64,000 nt of DNA from contig NZ_JAQMUB010000101.1 of the NCBI RefSeq assembly GCF_028330965.1, positions 1 through 64,000 on the forward strand, read 5' to 3'. The translations under genes and the position numbers were made by a program. Shown in pieces: positions 44,494 through 54,369 of the stretch (the stretch's first letter is position 1; every line of letters starts with the position of its first letter). Origin of the DNA: Oscillatoria sp. CS-180. GTDB taxonomy: Bacteria > Cyanobacteriota > Cyanobacteriia > Phormidesmidales > Phormidesmidaceae. The notes beneath the pieces are model-generated. The model ran no database searches. It was not told the origin of the DNA and worked only from the letters and a program-made list of their open reading frames with translations.

Positions 44494-47400
44494 ATGGCTG
44501 ATTCACTCAAAGCATCCACTGTTGGTCTGCAACATATCGACCAAGCGCGTCGGGCTAAGGGGTGGCGTAAAACCGCAGAAGCTTGGTGTGCGGCTGCCTA
44601 TACCTCACGCGCAACTCTGAATCGCTTTTGGGGACGTAAATCGATTCGGAGTGAAACGTTCATTGCTATCTGTGATGCCGTTAATGTTGACTGGCAGGCG
44701 ATCGCCGAGTCCCTTCCACTTCAGAACAATGAGGTTTTCCCTACCCGTATTGCGCCCTCTCCACTCACATCGGCTATTTCCCCGCCTTCTATTGCCACAC
44801 CACCTACTGTCACGTCTTCAACTGACGGATCGTCTGATTGGGGCGATGCGCCTGATACGACAGGGTTTGTCGGTCGAGAGGAAGAGCTGCACACTCTCTC
44901 TCAATGGCTAGAAGATAAGAACTGCCGTATGGTTGTGCTGCTGGGAATGGGGGGCATTGGCAAAACAACGCTCTCGGTTCACAGTGCTCATCTCCACGAG
45001 GCCACCTTTGACTGTGTGGTGTGGCGATCGCTTCGCAATGCGCCTGCCCCCGACACCGTTATCAAAGACTGCATTTCGACTATCCTGCCGCAGGCCGTTT
45101 CGCAACTGCCCAACCACATGGACGGTCTGGTGAATTGGCTCTTGAAAGCACTACGCACCTGTCGCTGTCTCCTAATTCTGGATAATTTAGAAGCCATTCT
45201 TCAGCAAGGCAGCCGGTCTGGCAGCTATCGCGCTGGTTACGAAGGGTATGGGCAAATACTGCGATCGCTAGGGGAGACTCAGCATCCCAGCGTGGTCATG
45301 TTGACTTCGCGTGAAATGCCTCGGGGATTAACTGCTCGTGAAGGTCGTGACTTGCCGGTTCGTTGCTTGCGGCTCTCGGGTCTCATGACGGCTGAGAGTC
45401 AAGCGATTTTTCACCATAAGGGCAGCTTTCTGGGGACAGAGACTCAGTGGCAGGCCCTTACCAATCGCTATGCCGGAAATCCTCTAGCCCTAAAAATCGT
45501 TGCTTCTGCTATTCGTGACTTTTTTAATAGCGATCTCAATCAATTCCTAGACTTTGTTCAGCAAGAAGCCTTTCTGCTGGATGATATTCGCGACTTGATT
45601 GCGTGTCAGTTTGATCGACTGCCGCCGCTGGAGCAGTCCATTATGTACTGGCTAGCTATCAATCGTGTGCCAGTTTCTATAAAACTGCTGCAGGCTGATC
45701 TGCTCGATCCACCTCCCATGCGGGACCTGCTGCAAGCATTGGCGCTGCTACAGCAGCGATCGCTGATTGAAAAGCAGCAAGAAACCTTCAGTCAGCAGCC
45801 CGTCGTCATGGAGTATGTCACCGCGCGACTTATCGAACAGGTCTGTAGCAATATCGCCTGTAATGCTGGCGCAACACCTCATGACTCACATCATAAAGAT
45901 GCTGTCCGCTCCCTGCTTGAGACCCATGCCTTGAGCAAAGCGAGCTCCGAAGACTATATTCGCGACAGTCAGCTTCGTCTCATCATTGCGCCAATTGTAC
46001 AAACTCTCAATCACACCTTTGGCACCTCTGCCCAAACTGAAGCCCATTTGCAAACCTGGCTGGCTCATCTTCAGACGCTGCCGCAAATTCAAACTGTCCC
46101 CTCCTACTTTCCGTCCTATGCGCCTGGTAATTTACTGACTTTGTTTCAAGTGCTAGCCACGGATCTCACTGGCTATGACTTTTCGGGGCTTCCTGTTTGG
46201 CAAACGAACCTGCAAGATTATCCTCTGCATCAGGTTGATTTTGCTCGCTGTCATTTCAACCATACGGTGTTCACTGAGAATTTAGGCAACATCCTAGCCG
46301 CTGCCTTCAGTCCGGTGGCGATTTCTCTGGATAGCCCACAGCCCTCGGCGACACCCAGTGTTCGAGAACACGTATTAGCAACCTGTGATACAGACTGCAC
46401 CGTACGCCTTTGGGAGACCACCAGCGGCAAACTCCTACGGATCTTTCAGGGACACAGCAACTGGGTGCGGGCGATCGCTTTTAGTCCCGATGGCAAGGTG
46501 TTGGTGAGCTGCGGCGCTGATCACACACTGCGGTTGTGGGACCTTGAAAGTGGAGCGTGCCTGAGAATCTGTCAAGGACATCGCAACGAGGTTTTCTCGG
46601 TGGCTTTCAGTCCTGATGGACGATGGATTGCGAGCGGCAGTAGCGACTGCACTGTGCGCCTGTGGGACAGCCATTCTGGAAACTGCCTGCACGTGTTGGC
46701 AGCGCACGAAGGCTGTGTGCGGACGGTTGCGTTTTGTCCCAGCAGTATTACGTTAGCGAGCGGCAGTGACGATGGCACTGTTCGCTTATGGGACAGTCAT
46801 ACCCGGCAATGCTTGCAAGTGCTTGAGGCCCACCCCGGCGGAGTCCGATCTGTTGCGATCGCCTCAGAGCAGCCAATAGACTCTCCGTCAAATGGGCAAT
46901 TTTCCCAAAATCTAGTGTTAGCGTCTGGCGGTAGTGGCTGTGATGTGAAGCTTTGGGATGTCTATACAGGGATGCTGCTACGAACATTGTCGGGACATAC
47001 GAACGATGTCTACACCGTCACGTTTGCCCCTCATCTCTCTTTATCCCAGGAGCTGATGCTAGCAAGTGGTAGTAGCGACCATACGATTCGTCTCTGGAAT
47101 AGCACGACTGGGCGGTGCTTAAAAACCTTCGTCGGACATCATAATCAAGTCAGCTCGCTATCGTTCGATGCGGCGGCAACTATGCTAGCCGCTGTGAGTC
47201 TCGACCAAACGGTGCGTCTATGGAATGTACAAACAGCCCAGTCTTTGCGAACTTGGACCAGTCATACCGATTGGGTGTATCCGGTGGCTTTTAGTCCAGA
47301 TGGGCGATCGCTGGTCAGCGGTAGCAATAACAGCAGCGTGCGCGTTTGGGAGTTAGCAGGCAAGACCTGCCACCTCACGCTGGTAGGTCATTCCGATCAG

Positions 47401-48264
47401 GTGTGTGCGATCGCGGTGTGCCCTGACAATCATCTCATTGCCAGTGCTAGCCGCGATCGTACGATTCGTTTGTGGGATTTGCAGACGGGTCAATGCTGCT
47501 GCATTCTGCGGGGGCATACGGATTGGGTCTACAGTGTCGCTTTCTCCCCGCTCCTCAGAACGCCTTCTGGATTTCCTCTATTGGCAAGTGGTGGAGCAGA
47601 CAGCACAATTCGTTTGTGGGATTGTCATACAGGCGAATGCCTGGAAACGCTGGTAGGCCATCAGGGGCAAGTATGGAACGTTGCCTTTTCCAAAACAGGG
47701 CTTCTGGCCAGTGCTGGGGCCGATCACACGGCCCGGGTTTGGGATGTGGAGACAGTCGAATGTCTTCAGATCCTCCAAGGACACAACAACCGCGTTTACG
47801 GGGTCGATTTCCAAGCAACATCTGCCGTGGAAGACGACATTTTAGTTACGAGTAGTTCTGATGGCACGCTCAAAATCTGGCAGTGGCAGACAGGGACTTG
47901 TTTACAGACTTACAAGCAGCACACCAATTGGGTGTTTGCCGTCGCCTGTGCCCCCGACAGGTCTGTTTTTGCCAGTGGCTCGCATGATCGCACCGTCCGC
48001 ATCTGGGATACCAAGACAGGGCAGTGCTTACACTGCTGTACTGGTCACGAGCACGTTGTGTCTTCGGTTGCTTACAGTTCTGATGGACGGCTGATCGCGA
48101 GCGGCTCACAAGATCAGTCAGTCAGGCTGTGGGATAGTCAAACGGGTGAATGCATGGGTCTGCTGCGAGCACCCCGTCTCTATGAAGGCATGATTCTCAG
48201 GGATGTGATCGGGCTCACGGAAGCCCAGCAGCAAACCCTAGAGGCATTGGGCGCTGAGCTTTAA
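44494..48264 (+). CDS. STAND NB-ARC ATPase with 14 WD40 repeats
   Basis: This 1256-residue protein has three parts. Residues 1-75 form a helix-turn-helix-like module (TSRATLNRFWGRKSIRSETF) typical of cyanobacterial STAND proteins. An NB-ARC ATPase follows at about 120-480: FVGREEELHTLSQWL, GMGGIGKTTLS as Walker A, LILDNLEAIL as Walker B and VVMLTSREMPRG as sensor region. From about 610 to the end there are 14 WD40 repeats (LASGSxDxTVRLWD type), enough for two seven-bladed propellers. STAND proteins switch by ATP-driven oligomerisation after ligand binding by the propeller. The role (regulation, defence or signalling) is not known. All nucleotide motifs are intact, unlike the gene at 3.4-6.7 kb. 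Confidence 0.93.
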   Translation: MADSLKASTVGLQHIDQARRAKGWRKTAEAWCAAAYTSRATLNRFWGRKSIRSETFIAICDAVNVDWQAIAESLPLQNNEVFPTRIAPSPLTSAISPPSIATPPTVTSSTDGSSDWGDAPDTTGFVGREEELHTLSQWLEDKNCRMVVLLGMGGIGKTTLSVHSAHLHEATFDCVVWRSLRNAPAPDTVIKDCISTILPQAVSQLPNHMDGLVNWLLKALRTCRCLLILDNLEAILQQGSRSGSYRAGYEGYGQILRSLGETQHPSVVMLTSREMPRGLTAREGRDLPVRCLRLSGLMTAESQAIFHHKGSFLGTETQWQALTNRYAGNPLALKIVASAIRDFFNSDLNQFLDFVQQEAFLLDDIRDLIACQFDRLPPLEQSIMYWLAINRVPVSIKLLQADLLDPPPMRDLLQALALLQQRSLIEKQQETFSQQPVVMEYVTARLIEQVCSNIACNAGATPHDSHHKDAVRSLLETHALSKASSEDYIRDSQLRLIIAPIVQTLNHTFGTSAQTEAHLQTWLAHLQTLPQIQTVPSYFPSYAPGNLLTLFQVLATDLTGYDFSGLPVWQTNLQDYPLHQVDFARCHFNHTVFTENLGNILAAAFSPVAISLDSPQPSATPSVREHVLATCDTDCTVRLWETTSGKLLRIFQGHSNWVRAIAFSPDGKVLVSCGADHTLRLWDLESGACLRICQGHRNEVFSVAFSPDGRWIASGSSDCTVRLWDSHSGNCLHVLAAHEGCVRTVAFCPSSITLASGSDDGTVRLWDSHTRQCLQVLEAHPGGVRSVAIASEQPIDSPSNGQFSQNLVLASGGSGCDVKLWDVYTGMLLRTLSGHTNDVYTVTFAPHLSLSQELMLASGSSDHTIRLWNSTTGRCLKTFVGHHNQVSSLSFDAAATMLAAVSLDQTVRLWNVQTAQSLRTWTSHTDWVYPVAFSPDGRSLVSGSNNSSVRVWELAGKTCHLTLVGHSDQVCAIAVCPDNHLIASASRDRTIRLWDLQTGQCCCILRGHTDWVYSVAFSPLLRTPSGFPLLASGGADSTIRLWDCHTGECLETLVGHQGQVWNVAFSKTGLLASAGADHTARVWDVETVECLQILQGHNNRVYGVDFQATSAVEDDILVTSSSDGTLKIWQWQTGTCLQTYKQHTNWVFAVACAPDRSVFASGSHDRTVRIWDTKTGQCLHCCTGHEHVVSSVAYSSDGRLIASGSQDQSVRLWDSQTGECMGLLRAPRLYEGMILRDVIGLTEAQQQTLEALGAEL

Positions 48265-48284
48265 GATAGTTGACCCATTTACCT

Positions 48285-49535
48285 TTATTTCAGTTGTTCA
48301 TCCAGCCACGGGGTGACTTCAGCAGGGTGCAGTAGCCAAGTGCGGTGATAGGTGTGTGTTAGGGGAGCAATCAGGGGTGAAAGCTGTTTGATGTCTACGG
48401 GGCGATCGCCGACCCAAATTTTGATGCCTCGCTGATAGAGGGTGTATCCACGACTTTGACTCTGGCTCAGGCCGCAGTAAATGTCGGGATCGTAGCCTGC
48501 TTCAAAGACTTGGGTACGGGTTCTGGCGAGGAGATCATTACGATCTCCTTCGTCCCAATTCGAGACGTCTCGTCCCTTCAGTAAATTGCGATGGATGAAT
48601 CGCTGGCAAAGATCAGACAGCAGTGGATCGCTGTGGTGCTGCCAGCGCTGGAGATGGTAGGTAAATACGATATCATCGGCTGCTAAATAATCGTCTAGCG
48701 TTAGGGTTAGCTGCGGATGGTTGAGCCAAGCCTGCATCGTCCTATCAGTTTCTAAATCTCCCAGCGCAAAGCATTTCTGAGCCTGCTGAAAGGCTTTCGT
48801 CAAAATCCACGTAGCGGCCAAATTTTTGGGATGGTTATAGACCTGGGCATACATGAAGTAGCGCACGAGGAGATAGTGCTCGACTGCTGTCTGCCCTTTG
48901 CGAGAAACGACCAAATTGGTGTCATGATCAATGTCCATCGATCGCACAATCCGGTCCAGGTCTAAATTTCCGTAGGATGCGCCGGTAAAGTAGCTGTCGC
49001 GCATGAGGTAATCGAGGCGATCGCAGTCTAATTGACTGGAGACGAGTTGCCAGACCAGTGGAACAGGGTGCTGATGCACGTAAACCGATTCAATGCTTGC
49101 AGTTAGGGACGAATCGTGCTGTGTGATTAGCGTTTGCACCTCGGGCGACTCACGAATAATCCGTTGAGTCCAATATTCGTGATGGGTATTAAAAATGTCT
49201 TCAGCGGTGTGACTAAACGGGCCATGACCAATGTCATGTAGGAGAGCAGCACATAAAACCGTAGCGCGGTGAGGTGCCAGCTTAGGATAGCGTTTTGCTA
49301 ATAGATCAAAGGCCTTACGGGTCAGCTCCATGACGCCGAGAGCATGGGTAAAGCGAGAACTTTCGGCACCGTGAAAGGTGAGGCTAGCGGCTCCGAGCTG
49401 TCGCACTCTGCGTAGACGCTGAAAAGCAGGAGTATCAATCAAGCGGATCAGCAGCTGTTCGACTGGCTCGTGTCGGTCCAGTGCGATCGCCCCGTGGAGG
49501 GGATCATGATATGTGCGACTTCGTTTACGGAGCAC
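48285..49535 (-). CDS. HD-domain phosphohydrolase (SAMHD1/YwfO-like)
   Basis: This 416-residue protein begins at a GTG (49535). RTYHDPLHGAIALDRHE, FQRLRRVRQLGAASLTFHG, RFTHALGVMELTRKAF and LLHDIGHGPFSHTAE (residues about 98-112) are the HD metal-site motifs of dNTP triphosphohydrolase-like proteins. LDYLMRDSYFTGASYG near 180 supplies a later Asp. Relatives hydrolyse dNTPs or other nucleotides. Its start overlaps the end of ctpA by 11 bp, so translational coupling is likely. Length and motifs are normal; the substrate is not established. Confidence 0.9.
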   Translation of the reverse strand: MLRKRSRTYHDPLHGAIALDRHEPVEQLLIRLIDTPAFQRLRRVRQLGAASLTFHGAESSRFTHALGVMELTRKAFDLLAKRYPKLAPHRATVLCAALLHDIGHGPFSHTAEDIFNTHHEYWTQRIIRESPEVQTLITQHDSSLTASIESVYVHQHPVPLVWQLVSSQLDCDRLDYLMRDSYFTGASYGNLDLDRIVRSMDIDHDTNLVVSRKGQTAVEHYLLVRYFMYAQVYNHPKNLAATWILTKAFQQAQKCFALGDLETDRTMQAWLNHPQLTLTLDDYLAADDIVFTYHLQRWQHHSDPLLSDLCQRFIHRNLLKGRDVSNWDEGDRNDLLARTRTQVFEAGYDPDIYCGLSQSQSRGYTLYQRGIKIWVGDRPVDIKQLSPLIAPLTHTYHRTWLLHPAEVTPWLDEQLK

Positions 49536-50760
49536 TCGCCATTACCATTGACTGACTTAGCAGATCGATTGCAGCCTGATATTGGGTGTCTTGTTCAGTT
49601 CCCACTTGGTCACGGGCAAGGTTTGCCAGCGGAACCGTTTGGTTGGGCCGAATACCTAAACGGTTGATGTCGTGGTTGGCAGGTGTTTTGTATTTCGCCA
49701 CTGTAACGATTAATCCTGACCCGTCGGAGAGATCAAACAAAGACTGAATTAATCCTTTGCCGAACGTTTTACTACCAACAAGCTGAGCACGACGATTGTC
49801 CTGGAGAGCACCTGCCAAAATCTCGCTGGCGCTGGCAGTACCTTCGTTCACCAATATGACCAAGGGCGCGTCTGTAAGAGCTGACCCCGTTGCTTCAAAG
49901 TCGTCTACTACACCTCGGCGGTCAAAGGTATACACAATCTTGCCGTCGTCTAGCCACTGTCGAGCAATGTCAATCCCCCCAGAGAGAAGCCCACCGGGAT
50001 TATTGCGGAGGTCTAGGATATAGCCGTTAACATTTTGCTGCTCAAAGGTCTTGATGGCATCGCTAACTTCACTAGCAGCGTTCGCATTGAACTGACTCAA
50101 GCGGATGTATCCCACTGTCAGGTCCTCTGAGATACGGGCTAAGCGGGTGAAGACAGGATTCAAGTTGACCACATCGCGCACTAATGGGATGTCTTGGGGG
50201 GCTTCTTCGCCACGCACAATCGTTAGCACAACCTTGGTGCCAATGGGGCCGCGCATGTGGTTAGCGGCTTCGTCAAGGGTCAGATCTTCGGTAGGCAGCC
50301 CATCAATAGCAATGATGCGATCGCGCGGCTGAAGATGGGCGGTGGCAGCAGGTGAGCCTTCAATGGGAGCAATGATTTGTAGTGACTGACTTTGATTGTC
50401 TTTAGAAATTTGCAGACCCACCCCTGTTAACTCCCCTGCCGTACTGGTTTGTAAGCTACGGTATTGTTCGGGTGGTAGCAGACGAGTGTAAGGATCGTCT
50501 AGGGAACCCAGCATTTCGCGAATGGCATCGTAGGTCTCTTCTCGACTGGTTAAGTCACGCTTCAAAAAGCCTTCTCGTACAAACCACCAGTTCTGATGGT
50601 TGAACGTCTCATCCAAGTAGGCCCTGTTGACAATCCGCCAAACCTCGGCTAACAAACTTTGCTCATCGGTGAGTGCCAGTGCAGCAGGTTGGAAGATGCC
50701 CCAGCTGAATATGAGCGTGAGTGCGAATATCGCAGTGATCCTTAAGATTTTGTGTCGCAT
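49525..50760 (-). CDS. ctpA: Carboxyl-terminal processing protease (CtpA family)
   Basis: From the ATG at 50760 (MRHKILRITAIFALTL) this encodes 411 residues with a signal peptide ending near ALA (residue about 30). A PDZ domain lies at about 95-180 (ELTGVGLQISKDNQSQSLQI and GLPTEDLTLDEAANHMRGP). The S41 protease domain follows, with the catalytic Ser in NEGTASASEILAGAL and Lys in KTFGKGLIQSLF. CtpA in the thylakoid lumen trims the D1 C-terminus, which photosystem II needs to build its manganese cluster; related CtpB/C act elsewhere. Divergent placement beside petBD is a known cyanobacterial arrangement and supports CtpA. It overlaps the HD gene. Confidence 0.93.
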   Translation of the reverse strand: MRHKILRITAIFALTLIFSWGIFQPAALALTDEQSLLAEVWRIVNRAYLDETFNHQNWWFVREGFLKRDLTSREETYDAIREMLGSLDDPYTRLLPPEQYRSLQTSTAGELTGVGLQISKDNQSQSLQIIAPIEGSPAATAHLQPRDRIIAIDGLPTEDLTLDEAANHMRGPIGTKVVLTIVRGEEAPQDIPLVRDVVNLNPVFTRLARISEDLTVGYIRLSQFNANAASEVSDAIKTFEQQNVNGYILDLRNNPGGLLSGGIDIARQWLDDGKIVYTFDRRGVVDDFEATGSALTDAPLVILVNEGTASASEILAGALQDNRRAQLVGSKTFGKGLIQSLFDLSDGSGLIVTVAKYKTPANHDINRLGIRPNQTVPLANLARDQVGTEQDTQYQAAIDLLSQSMVMASAP

Positions 50761-51053
50761 AGAACCCAATTCCCCTACCTCTGATTGTAGAAGCCACATC
50801 CCAGATTAGGGATCCTATCAGAGCAGCCTTGTGCTTTACAGTTCTCGACCCTTCTACACATATGCAAAGATATGTAAAGGACCTTGCACGGGATTCTAGC
50901 GGTGAAAAACTATCAAAAAGGTTGATAGAAAAGGGATTTGCAGTCTTTTTGGATTGAATTCTGTAACGTTCTCGGGGGAATGTCTCTTGTGGAAGTTTGA
51001 GCTATGTTAAATTTCTAAGGAATGGACTACGTACATAAACAGCCTTTCGCTTC

Positions 51054-51722
51054 ATGTTTACCAAACAAGTTACAGATTCAAAAGCTTATCAGTGGTTCAA
51101 CGAACGGCTGGAAGTTCAGGCACTCGCCGATGATATCTCCAGTAAGTACGTTCCACCCCACGTCAACATCTTTTACTGCCTTGGCGGTATTACTTTGACC
51201 TGCTTCTTGATTCAGTTTGCAACTGGCTTTGCAATGACTTTTTATTACAAGCCAACTGTGACTGAAGCATTCTCCTCTGTTCAGTACTTGATGACTGATG
51301 TCAACTTTGGTTGGCTCATCCGTTCCATCCACCGCTGGTCCGCCAGCATGATGGTCCTGATGATGATTCTTCATGTTTTCCGAGTTTATCTCACGGGTGG
51401 TTTCAAAAAGCCTCGTGAGCTGACTTGGATTACTGGTGTCGTCTTGGCAGTCATCACCGTCACCTTTGGGGTAACGGGTTACTCTCTGCCTTGGGATCAG
51501 GTCGGTTATTGGGCCGTCAAGATTGTGTCGGGTGTTCCGGGTGCTATCCCCGTTGTCGGTTCCACGATTGTTGAACTGATGCGCGGTGGTGAAGCCGTTG
51601 GTCAAGCAACATTGACCCGCTTCTACAGCCTGCATACCTTTGTTCTGCCTTGGGCGATCGCAGTCTTCATGCTGCTGCACTTCCTGATGATTCGGAAGCA
51701 AGGTATTTCTGGTCCCCTCTAA
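51054..51722 (+). CDS. petB: Cytochrome b6 of the b6f complex
   Basis: PetB is the haem-carrying core of cytochrome b6f, passing electrons from plastoquinol in the thylakoid membrane. The 222-residue protein has four membrane helices. [20 protein letters not shown] has the Cys at position 42 that binds haem c-n. [20 protein letters not shown] and [20 protein letters not shown] carry haem-binding His residues. The Qo-site helix has [16 protein letters not shown]. The N-terminus is seven residues longer than the common 215-residue form. petD follows 91 bp later in the usual operon. Confidence 0.98.
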   Translation: MFTKQVTDSKAYQWFNERLEVQALADDISSKYVPPHVNIFYCLGGITLTCFLIQFATGFAMTFYYKPTVTEAFSSVQYLMTDVNFGWLIRSIHRWSASMMVLMMILHVFRVYLTGGFKKPRELTWITGVVLAVITVTFGVTGYSLPWDQVGYWAVKIVSGVPGAIPVVGSTIVELMRGGEAVGQATLTRFYSLHTFVLPWAIAVFMLLHFLMIRKQGISGPL

Positions 51723-51813
51723 GGAAGTTTATATTCCTTAAGACTGTTGAGAGAGAACCTTTTCGTTGGTAATTTCCCCTTAAACTGTAAGTCTTGAAGT
51801 CGAGCAACGCACT

Positions 51814-52296
51814 ATGGCAACCATCAAGAAACCGGATCTGAGTGATCCTAAGTTGAGAGAGAAGCTCAAGCAGGGAATGGGCCACAACTACTACGGCGAG
51901 CCCGCTTGGCCTAACGACCTTCTCTATATTTTCCCCGTTGTAATTTTGGGCAGCATTGCATGCTGTGTCGCGCTGGCAATTCTCGATCCCGCAATGGTCG
52001 GTGAGCCTGCGAATCCTTTTGCAACACCTTTGGAAATTCTGCCTGAGTGGTACCTATATCCCACCTTCCAGATTCTCCGTATCGTTCCCAATAAGCTTTT
52101 GGGGATTGCTGGCATGACAGCGATTCCTTTGGGTTTGATGCTGGTTCCTTTTGTCGAAAACGTCAACAAGTTCCAGAACCCTTTCCGTCGCCCTGTTGCG
52201 ACAACTGTTTTCATGTTTGGTACGCTGGTCACTCTGTGGCTAGGTATTGGTGCAACTTTCCCAATCGATAAGTCTTTGACACTCGGTTTGTTCTAA
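51814..52296 (+). CDS. petD: Subunit IV of cytochrome b6f complex
   Basis: PetD corresponds to the C-terminal half of mitochondrial cytochrome b and completes the quinol site with PetB. The 160-residue protein starts [20 protein letters not shown] and has three membrane helices ([57 protein letters not shown]). The conserved PEWY motif of the Qo site is in [15 protein letters not shown]. Normal length. A strong terminator at 52316-52359 ends the petBD transcript. Confidence 0.98.
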   Translation: MATIKKPDLSDPKLREKLKQGMGHNYYGEPAWPNDLLYIFPVVILGSIACCVALAILDPAMVGEPANPFATPLEILPEWYLYPTFQILRIVPNKLLGIAGMTAIPLGLMLVPFVENVNKFQNPFRRPVATTVFMFGTLVTLWLGIGATFPIDKSLTLGLF

Positions 52297-52315
52297 GTTG
52301 ACCTGTTGTGAATTG

Positions 52316-52359
52316 CAAGGTCGTCTGCTGTTAGTTACGCAGGCGGCCTTGTTTTTTTT
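52316..52359 (+). terminator. Rho-independent terminator of petBD
   Basis: AAGGTCGTCTGC pairs with GCAGGCGGCCTT (12 bp with wobbles) around a 10-base loop and is followed by GTTTTTTTT. It begins 20 bp after the petD stop. Confidence 0.88.
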
Positions 52360-52425
52360 ATACGTTTGGTTTTAATAGACGTAGGAGCATCTGCTAGCTT
52401 GCAAAACAGAAAGCTGAGTAGAGTC

Positions 52426-52875
52426 ATGCTAAGACGTGAACATCTAGTCATCGATAGTCGGTTAGAGGCTCTATTGACTGTACAGCAATGGTTTCAAACG
52501 CTGTACGATTCTTTAGAACCTGAGCTTAATTGGGTCGAAGAATACTGCGATCGCCTAAACATTGCCATAGCAGAAGGATTCACGAATGCCGTTCGCCATG
52601 CGCATGCAATGCTTCCTGCCGAAACGCCTGTTGTTATCAATGTCGTGCTTAAAGAGAGTCGCATTGATATTCATATTTGGGATCATGGTGACCCTTTTGA
52701 TCCAGACAAGCTAGATGAGCCTGAACCCGGCAGCTTGCTTCAGGGCGGTGGGTACGGTTGGTTTCTCTTAAGGCGAGCAGCTGACCAAGTTGCGTACGAA
52801 CGCCAGGATGATAGAAACCGTTTGACGATTACCCAGTATCGCTTTGCTAAGCAGTCCCAAAAAGCCGAAGTGTAG
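52426..52875 (+). CDS. RsbW/SpoIIAB-type anti-sigma regulatory kinase
   Basis: From the ATG at 52426 (MLRREHLVIDSRLEALLTVQ) this encodes 149 residues; a TTG at 52366 would overlap nothing useful. It is a single HATPase_c_2 domain: N-box NIAIAEGFTNAVRHAH (about 50-65), G1 box WDHGDPFDPDKL and G2 box GGGYGWFLLRRAADQ. Such kinases bind sigma factors or phosphorylate anti-sigma-antagonist proteins in the partner-switching stress response. No partner gene is adjacent, and petBD upstream is separated by a terminator. Confidence 0.88.
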   Translation: MLRREHLVIDSRLEALLTVQQWFQTLYDSLEPELNWVEEYCDRLNIAIAEGFTNAVRHAHAMLPAETPVVINVVLKESRIDIHIWDHGDPFDPDKLDEPEPGSLLQGGGYGWFLLRRAADQVAYERQDDRNRLTITQYRFAKQSQKAEV

Positions 52876-53180
52876 CCTTGTGGTCATCGCAGAAGGGCAA
52901 TGGATACATTTTCTGTACGTCTGTGATGGAGGTCCCGTTCAGCAAAGGGAAGACATTTGCGCCTGTTCCGGCATGGATAGATGAACGTTGACGTCACAAG
53001 CTCACTGGTTATTGTCCATGGTGATGACCACTCTGGGGGTATTGTCGTTGGTAATCAAGCGCTGATTGAGCAGCCAGAGGCGATCGTAATGACACCCTAC
53101 CAACGGCAAATTTTCTCCTGGAGATTTCCACAATCTGGATACTGTTAAGACCTAGATACTGCTAAGACAGCGTTCAAAAC
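52876..53180. other. Intergenic interval between convergent genes
   Basis: About 305 bp between the RsbW-like gene and cruH, whose transcripts converge here. It contains a 55-codon frame (52981-53148) and an imperfect 17-bp tandem repeat (GATACTGTTAAGAC and GATACTGCTAAGAC near 53138-53168). No tRNA. Confidence 0.4.
52981..53148 (+). CDS. Possible 55-residue small protein
   Basis: ATG to TAA frame reading MNVDVTSSLVIVHGDDHSGG and ending FPQSGYC. No ribosome site or family is recognised. The sequence is acceptable for a protein but could be chance. Confidence 0.2.
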   Translation: MNVDVTSSLVIVHGDDHSGGIVVGNQALIEQPEAIVMTPYQRQIFSWRFPQSGYC

Positions 53181-54293
53181 TCAAGTGCCGTTGTGTATTG
53201 ATGCAACACGACTCTGTGCCTGCTGGCGAATGAGCTTCTGAACGCTAATCATTGCTCGGTTAAACTCAGGACCTTTGTAGAGAGGATTTTCGTTGTAGGA
53301 CTGTTGCTCTTGTTCCAACATTAGAACGTCCTGTGCGACGAGTCCGTCCAACATCTTTTGAGCAGATCCGAATAGGCTATTTTTGATCCAGCGGCGGAAA
53401 GGAACAGGCAGTTTGTGCAGCCGATGGAATGCCTGTAGCGAGGTGAAGTGGACCAGATAGGCACGGGTGTGGGTTGGGCTAATGGGGCAAAAGAGACAAC
53501 AAATCTTGAAGTCTTGGCCCAGGGTTGAAACCCAATGAGGATAGATGTAGCTCACCCGCAGTTCTTCAGGATGGAGCTTTCGCAGTGCTGGAAAAAAGAG
53601 CTGCGAAACTGACCAAATTTTGTCAATGCGGTAATAGCTCTGGGCGTCATAAAGAACATCGACCCGCTGGTCGGTCATCTCTAGATTGGCAAGCACTGGG
53701 TCTGCCCAAGCCTGATAGTCATCATGCAAGCGCCCATGATACATATCCATCAGGTTTTCAATTAAGAAAGAGTAGTGCGCTTCGACGTCGATGATGGAAA
53801 CCGTTGCGATGTAGTTGAGGTGATCCCATTCAGGTAATCCTAGGGGCTTAATGTCCGCAGCAATGAGCTGATCGCGATCGCCCGGATAAAGCCAAATAAA
53901 CCCATCGAGTTCCTGCACTGGAAACTGTCGAATGGTGCAGCCTGGCAATTTTTGATTGTCTGCCAGGTAAGGAATCTCTGTGCATTTGCCAGCAGCATTA
54001 AAACGCCAGCCGTGATAGACGCATTCTAGTTCACCATCAACGACTTCGCCTTGGCTCAACTTGACCTGGCGATGGGGGCAGCGGTCTTCCAACGCCTGGA
54101 TGTGCCCATTGGTATCTCGGAATAGAACGATCGCCTCACCCCAAAGCATGACCCCGAGCGGTTTATCCGTGACCTCATCGGCACGAGCCACAACATACCA
54201 GTGGTTAGAGTTAATTCCCAGCGATCGCACATCCTTACTTACTGCCGAATCCACTGGGGTGTCTGGCGTAGGTGTAGGGGGAATCGCAACCAT
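53181..54293 (-). CDS. cruH: Rieske oxygenase, probable CruH (synechoxanthin biosynthesis)
   Basis: From the ATG at 54293 (MVAIPPTPTP) this encodes 370 residues. The N-terminal Rieske [2Fe-2S] domain has CPHRQVKL (C-x-H) and CVYHGWRFNA (C-x-x-H) at about 72-100. The catalytic non-haem iron site is ENLMDMYHGRLHDDYQ near 190, with Asp and two His ligands. The C-terminal hydrophobic region fits a membrane-facing oxygenase of the pheophorbide a oxygenase class. It lies 76 bp downstream of a CrtU/CruE-type gene. As recalled from work on Synechococcus PCC 7002, CruH oxidises the methyl groups of renierapurpurin to synechoxanthin. The assignment rests on this neighbour and motifs, so other Rieske oxygenases remain possible. 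Confidence 0.62.
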   Translation of the reverse strand: MVAIPPTPTPDTPVDSAVSKDVRSLGINSNHWYVVARADEVTDKPLGVMLWGEAIVLFRDTNGHIQALEDRCPHRQVKLSQGEVVDGELECVYHGWRFNAAGKCTEIPYLADNQKLPGCTIRQFPVQELDGFIWLYPGDRDQLIAADIKPLGLPEWDHLNYIATVSIIDVEAHYSFLIENLMDMYHGRLHDDYQAWADPVLANLEMTDQRVDVLYDAQSYYRIDKIWSVSQLFFPALRKLHPEELRVSYIYPHWVSTLGQDFKICCLFCPISPTHTRAYLVHFTSLQAFHRLHKLPVPFRRWIKNSLFGSAQKMLDGLVAQDVLMLEQEQQSYNENPLYKGPEFNRAMISVQKLIRQQAQSRVASIHNGT

Positions 54294-54369
54294 GTTGAGT
54301 ATCACCGCGTTGAACAACAGTCACTATTTACCGATATTACCGCTTAGGCTTTTGTTGCAGAGGCTGCCA

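Noticed and set aside
46380-48160. Repeated DNA segments in the WD40 gene
   Set aside because: Explained by the 14 WD40 repeats; not a mobile or satellite repeat.
52361-52425. Earlier TTG start for the RsbW-like kinase
   Set aside because: The extension directly follows the petBD terminator and adds residues without similarity; the ATG at 52426 fits the domain start.
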